A DNA stretch of 9,256 nt from Smithella sp. UBA2180 (GTDB lineage Bacteria; Desulfobacterota; Syntrophia; Syntrophales; Smithellaceae), in contig DCVU01000182.1 of assembly GCA_002327415.1 (NCBI GenBank), forward strand, positions 1 to 9,256, written 5' to 3'. Position numbers and translations under genes: made by a program. Below, piece by piece: positions 7,164 to 9,256 of this stretch. Within the stretch, counting starts at the first letter, position 1; each line of letters opens with the position of its first letter. Under the pieces are notes generated by a model that did not search any database, had not been told where the DNA came from, and saw nothing but the letters and a program-made list of their open reading frames with translations.

Positions 7164-8159
7164 ATGATAACAGAGTTTAAGGTAGGTGAGAAATATACAA
7201 ATGACCAGATTCGTTTTGCTTTAAATGTGGAAAATTTGGGCGGTATCCGCCCTTCTGTTGATGCAAAAAAGAATCTTAACCATCTTGTTATTTTGACTAC
7301 TGCAGAACAATATGAGAAAAATATAACCGAAAATCCATACCACGACAGAATTGAAAATAATGTGCTGATATACACAGCGCAAGGAAGAACAGGCGATCAA
7401 GATATCAGTGGAAGGAACAAAAGGATTCCTGAACAATACGATAATCCAATCCCTTTTTATGGTTTTTCAAATGAAGGAAGACAAACATATACTTTTCTTG
7501 GATTGCTTGAGCTTCTTCGTCATTTTCAGGAGTATCAAATAGACAAGAAGAATGTTTTAAGAAAGGTCTGGGTTTTTGAATTCTTTATCCATAATGAAAT
7601 ACCGATAATTCCTATTCAAAATGCAAAAGATATAGTTGCCTCAATATTTAAAGAATCAAGGAAGCTTAATAAAATTGATAGGGGAGAACAAGAAGTTGTT
7701 CTATTGGAACCGTCGCAAGAAATTTATGATGCGGCAAACTATGAAGCTGAAGAAATTCGTTCACATCTTCTTCAAATTAATCCATACCGATTTGAATCTC
7801 TTGTAAAAGATGTTGTAGAAGCCAACGGTTTTACGAATGTCACTGTAACGCCCCCATCCCAAGATGGTGGAATAGACGTAAACGCTTATGTAGCAGATTA
7901 TAATTATTTCTTCTCTAAAACGCATGTGCAATTTCAAGTAAAGCGGTGGCGGCATTCTGTAGGAAGCGTTGAGATTAATAGCTTTCGGGGCGCGTTACAT
8001 TCAACTGCAAAAGGTGTTTTTGTCACCACAAGTCATTATACTAAGGCGGCAATTCAGGAGGCTGAACATTCTGTTAAGCCCTGTATTTCTCTTATTGATG
8101 GATTCAGGTTTTCAAGGCTAATCAAAGACATTGGAATAAACTTAAATAAATATTTCTAA
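7164..8159 (+). CDS. Mrr-type restriction endonuclease with N-terminal SRA/PUA-like domain
   Basis: This 331-residue protein appears to be a DNA-cleaving restriction enzyme. Its C-terminal part (about 205-325) is an Mrr-type PD-(D/E)xK nuclease domain: helix RFESLVKDVVEANGF with Glu211, DGGIDV with Asp238, and the Q258-V-K260 catalytic pair in VQFQVKRW, followed by GVFVTTSHYTKAA and the SLIDG end typical of the fold. The N-terminal part (about 1-150) starts FKVGEKYTNDQIR and has VLIYTAQGRTGDQDISGRNK. This resembles the PUA/SRA-like modules that read bases, including modified ones, in many nucleases, but that assignment is tentative. No key nuclease residue is missing. ATG 7164 is chosen over a TTG 30 bases upstream because AAGG (7152-7155) precedes it at good spacing and the family-like sequence begins right after. 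Composition is AT-rich. Upstream is the methyltransferase remnant, downstream a zinc-ribbon-like ORF. It could be a cognate Type II enzyme or a Type IV modification-dependent one. Confidence 0.82.
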   Translation: MITEFKVGEKYTNDQIRFALNVENLGGIRPSVDAKKNLNHLVILTTAEQYEKNITENPYHDRIENNVLIYTAQGRTGDQDISGRNKRIPEQYDNPIPFYGFSNEGRQTYTFLGLLELLRHFQEYQIDKKNVLRKVWVFEFFIHNEIPIIPIQNAKDIVASIFKESRKLNKIDRGEQEVVLLEPSQEIYDAANYEAEEIRSHLLQINPYRFESLVKDVVEANGFTNVTVTPPSQDGGIDVNAYVADYNYFFSKTHVQFQVKRWRHSVGSVEINSFRGALHSTAKGVFVTTSHYTKAAIQEAEHSVKPCISLIDGFRFSRLIKDIGINLNKYF

Positions 8160-8165
8160 GGTTTT

Positions 8166-8378
8166 ATGAACAACAATCGTCAAAATGAAATATGGGAATG
8201 CTTTACATGTGGAAAGGAATTTGTTGTAGAATTTAATCCTGGGGGTTGGATTGGCAATTACCATCCACTTTGCGATTCATGCTCAGATTCTATCTTTTTT
8301 GACGATTCATCTATATTTCATAGTGCTATGACTTTTCACTATTCAATCGGCGATTTTCAAAAAGAATACCCACAGTAG
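8166..8378 (+). CDS. Small two-CxxC (zinc-ribbon-like) protein, 3' end possibly altered by an insertion
   Basis: I do not recognise this 70-residue protein. It begins 6 bases after the nuclease stop, which suggests translational coupling. It carries two CxxC knuckles, C12-F-T-C15 and C36-D-S-C39, spaced as in small zinc ribbons; the remainder is acidic and aromatic-rich. No membrane segment or signal peptide is visible. The stop codon TAG (8376-8378) straddles the end of an 8-bp direct repeat (CCCACAGT, 8369-8376) that flanks the palindromic element: its T is in the repeat and its AG in the element. If the element and one repeat copy are removed, the frame continues only five more codons (FLKLD) to a TAA, so the insertion would have trimmed rather than destroyed this gene. 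Its role, perhaps accessory to the nuclease, is unknown. Confidence 0.5.
   Translation: MNNNRQNEIWECFTCGKEFVVEFNPGGWIGNYHPLCDSCSDSIFFDDSSIFHSAMTFHYSIGDFQKEYPQ
8369..8376. repeat. 8-bp direct repeat CCCACAGT, left copy (possible target-site duplication)
   Basis: This sequence is found again at 8524-8531, on the other side of the palindromic element. The pair may be a target-site duplication. The caveat is that the last bases of the element core (CCCC, 8523-8526) overlap the right copy, so part of the match could be element sequence. Confidence 0.45.
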
Positions 8379-8523
8379 GTTTGTTGAAAAACCCCATGTT
8401 AGGGGGCTATTCAAAAATGTTCAGATGCAAGGCGCGCAAAAACTGAACCGCGAGGCGTATATTTTCATACGTTGAGCGGTACGGTTTGCAGCGCAACACA
8501 GCAGATGAGCGTTTTTCAACAGC
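8377..8523. mobile_element. Short palindromic non-coding insertion (MITE/REP-like element)
   Basis: This is a compact non-coding element of 124-147 bp with long imperfect inverted symmetry. The outer arms TGTTGAAAAAC (8382-8392) and its exact reverse complement (8511-8521) match over 11 bp. The core arms at 8403-8427 and 8502-8526 match at 19 of 25 positions when one is reverse-complemented. The symmetry continues inward to a central hairpin, CGTAT (8456-8460), loop ATTTTC, ATACG (8467-8471). A smaller hairpin, CCCC-ATGTTA-GGGG, lies at 8392-8405. The pattern of GGGGCTGTTGAAAAA-type ends and a GAGGCGTA...TACGTTGAGCG centre resembles, from memory, repeats scattered in deltaproteobacterial genomes. 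No transposase is encoded, so mobilisation would be in trans. Transcribed, it should fold into a long hairpin and might terminate or stabilise the message. Boundaries are uncertain: 8377-8523 if the flanking CCCACAGT repeats are a target duplication, 8403-8526 by core symmetry. Confidence 0.7.
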
Positions 8524-8531
8524 CCCACAGT
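8524..8531. repeat. 8-bp direct repeat CCCACAGT, right copy
   Basis: This is the right-hand copy of the repeat at 8369-8376. Coding sequence of the following truncated gene starts to look protein-like directly after it. Confidence 0.45.
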
Positions 8532-8532
8532 T

Positions 8533-8991
8533 TCTAAAATTAGATTAATATCTGGAAGAAATTCACCAATTTATTCATTTGGCGATACTGAAATCAGCAG
8601 TGCTGATCCTAATGAACTTGGAGAGAAAATTCTTTCAATATGGAATGAACGAGTAGTGGGAATCCGAAAACTCTATAAGCATGTCAGAACCGTCGTGCTT
8701 ATTAAATCCGATGATTTGCTTGAGGCTGCTGTATTCGAATTCGAGACAATTATATACAGAGAAGAAAATTATTGGTGGCAATGGAATGAGAGAAATAATT
8801 TAGAGGGCTTCAATAAAGAAAGCAACGAACATATTTTTACTTGGCAACCGCATGGATCTCAGTTCACCATTATAGAAGATGTGCCCGAAGACAGGCTTGC
8901 GATAAGAATAAAACAACCGCCAATAATCGACCGAAAAGATATTTTAAAGGCAATTAAATTCGATGAGTCTTGGGTAGAAATTATAAAATAA
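8533..8991 (+). pseudogene. Unrecognised protein lacking its 5' end, possibly a restriction-associated protein
   Basis: The frame is open from inside the palindromic element (after a TGA at 8506) to TAA 8989-8991. A GTG at 8656 is the first usable start codon, giving 111 residues. However, the frame before it (from about 8551 on: SGRNSPIYSFGD, then SADPNELGEKILSIWNER) reads like ordinary protein and joins smoothly to KLYKHVRTVVLIKSDDLLEA. I therefore think the real gene began further upstream and lost its start. The C-terminal part is rich in Trp, Glu and aromatic residues (YWWQWNERNNLEGF, FTWQPHGSQFTII, RIKQPPII). I do not recognise the family with confidence. The position between a nuclease and vsr, and a vague resemblance to C-termini of some Type II restriction enzymes, suggest a restriction-linked role, but this is a guess. 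vsr starts 4 bases after its stop. If GTG 8656 is used, a short protein could still be made. Confidence 0.55.
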
Positions 8992-8995
8992 TACG

Positions 8996-9256
8996 ATGGT
9001 GGATACATTTTCAAAGACAGAACGCTCAAGAATAATGTCGAGAGTTAAGTCTAAAAATAATAAATCAACTGAATTAGGATTCATTTCCATCATTAAAGAA
9101 AAAAATATCATCGGTTGGCGACGCAATTATCCGCTAATTGGCAAACCTGATTTTGTATTTCCAAAACAAAGAATAGCTATATTTATTGACGGATGCTTCT
9201 GGCACAAATGCCCTAAGCATTGTCGTATGCCTAGTGGAAAATCCGCTCCATGTCGG
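8996..9256 (+). CDS. vsr: Vsr-type very-short-patch-repair endonuclease (5' part, cut by window edge)
   Basis: The frame is open from ATG 8996 to the last base of the window (87 codons). Vsr nicks DNA at T:G mismatches created when 5-methylcytosine deaminates, starting their repair; it usually accompanies C5-cytosine methyltransferases. Signatures: TERSRIMSRVKSKNNKSTE (about 8-26), matching the family's N-terminal 'R--NM--I--K-T-PE' region; GKPDFVFP with catalytic Asp52; and IDGCFWHKCPKHCRMP (64-79), with the Phe68-Trp69 pair that wedges into DNA in E. coli Vsr and the His/Cys cluster of the structural zinc site. Asp65 sits where E. coli Vsr has catalytic His64 (13 residues after the catalytic Asp); I recall Asp here in many Vsr relatives linked to restriction systems. 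The start lies 4 bases after the preceding stop, as in an operon, with a poor ribosome binding site. The C-terminal half lies outside the window. Confidence 0.9.
   Translation, partial: MVDTFSKTERSRIMSRVKSKNNKSTELGFISIIKEKNIIGWRRNYPLIGKPDFVFPKQRIAIFIDGCFWHKCPKHCRMPSGKSAPCR

Noticed and set aside
8392..8405. CCCC-ATGTTA-GGGG hairpin as a rho-independent terminator
   Set aside because: The stem is only 4-5 bp and no T-run follows. It is better read as part of the palindromic element.
8377..8526. CRISPR repeat or tRNA/small RNA gene in the structured region
   Set aside because: There is only one unit and no spacer periodicity, and the symmetry is one large palindrome, not a cloverleaf. A transcribed structural RNA cannot be excluded but nothing supports it.

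Overview
The window looks like a chromosomal segment from a Desulfobacterota-type (deltaproteobacterial) anaerobe, perhaps near Syntrophales. This placement is from memory: I base it on the flavour of the DUF1285, GuaB and DnaE proteins, on the UPF0280 gene behind dnaE, and on a palindromic repeat of a style I associate with that group. No 16S or other decisive marker is present.

Left part (1 to about 6530) is ordinary housekeeping DNA, all on the + strand and closely packed. It holds the 3' end of a D-aminoacyl-tRNA deacylase gene (dtd), a DUF1285 protein, IMP dehydrogenase (guaB), the DNA polymerase III alpha subunit (dnaE) and a UPF0280 (ApbE-like) protein. Gaps are 5 to 47 bases, so most or all of it may be co-transcribed. 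The genes look intact apart from dtd, which is cut by the window edge.

Middle (about 6555 to 6857) holds a small membrane-protein gene of the isoprenylcysteine carboxyl methyltransferase (ICMT-like) family. Its two ends are recognisable but its catalytic centre is missing, apparently by a clean in-frame internal deletion.

Right part (about 6920 to 9256) is more AT-rich and reads as a decaying restriction-modification or defence island. In order it has: the first 50 codons of a C5-cytosine DNA methyltransferase, cut off after motif I; an apparently intact two-domain nuclease (N-terminal SRA/PUA-like reader candidate plus C-terminal Mrr-type PD-(D/E)xK domain with D238 and Q258-x-K260); a small two-CxxC protein; a compact imperfect palindrome of about 125-147 bp flanked by 8-bp direct repeats; an open frame with no proper start that runs out of this palindrome and lacks its 5' end; and the first 87 codons of a Vsr-type mismatch endonuclease, cut by the window edge. 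Methyltransferase, restriction nuclease and Vsr commonly travel together, because Vsr repairs T:G mismatches left by 5-methylcytosine deamination. The odd point is that the methyltransferase is broken while the nuclease looks whole. Either the nuclease is modification-dependent, or protection comes from elsewhere, or the nuclease is silent.

I saw no rRNA, tRNA, CRISPR array or convincing riboswitch. Family assignments come from recognising motifs by eye, not from database searches.
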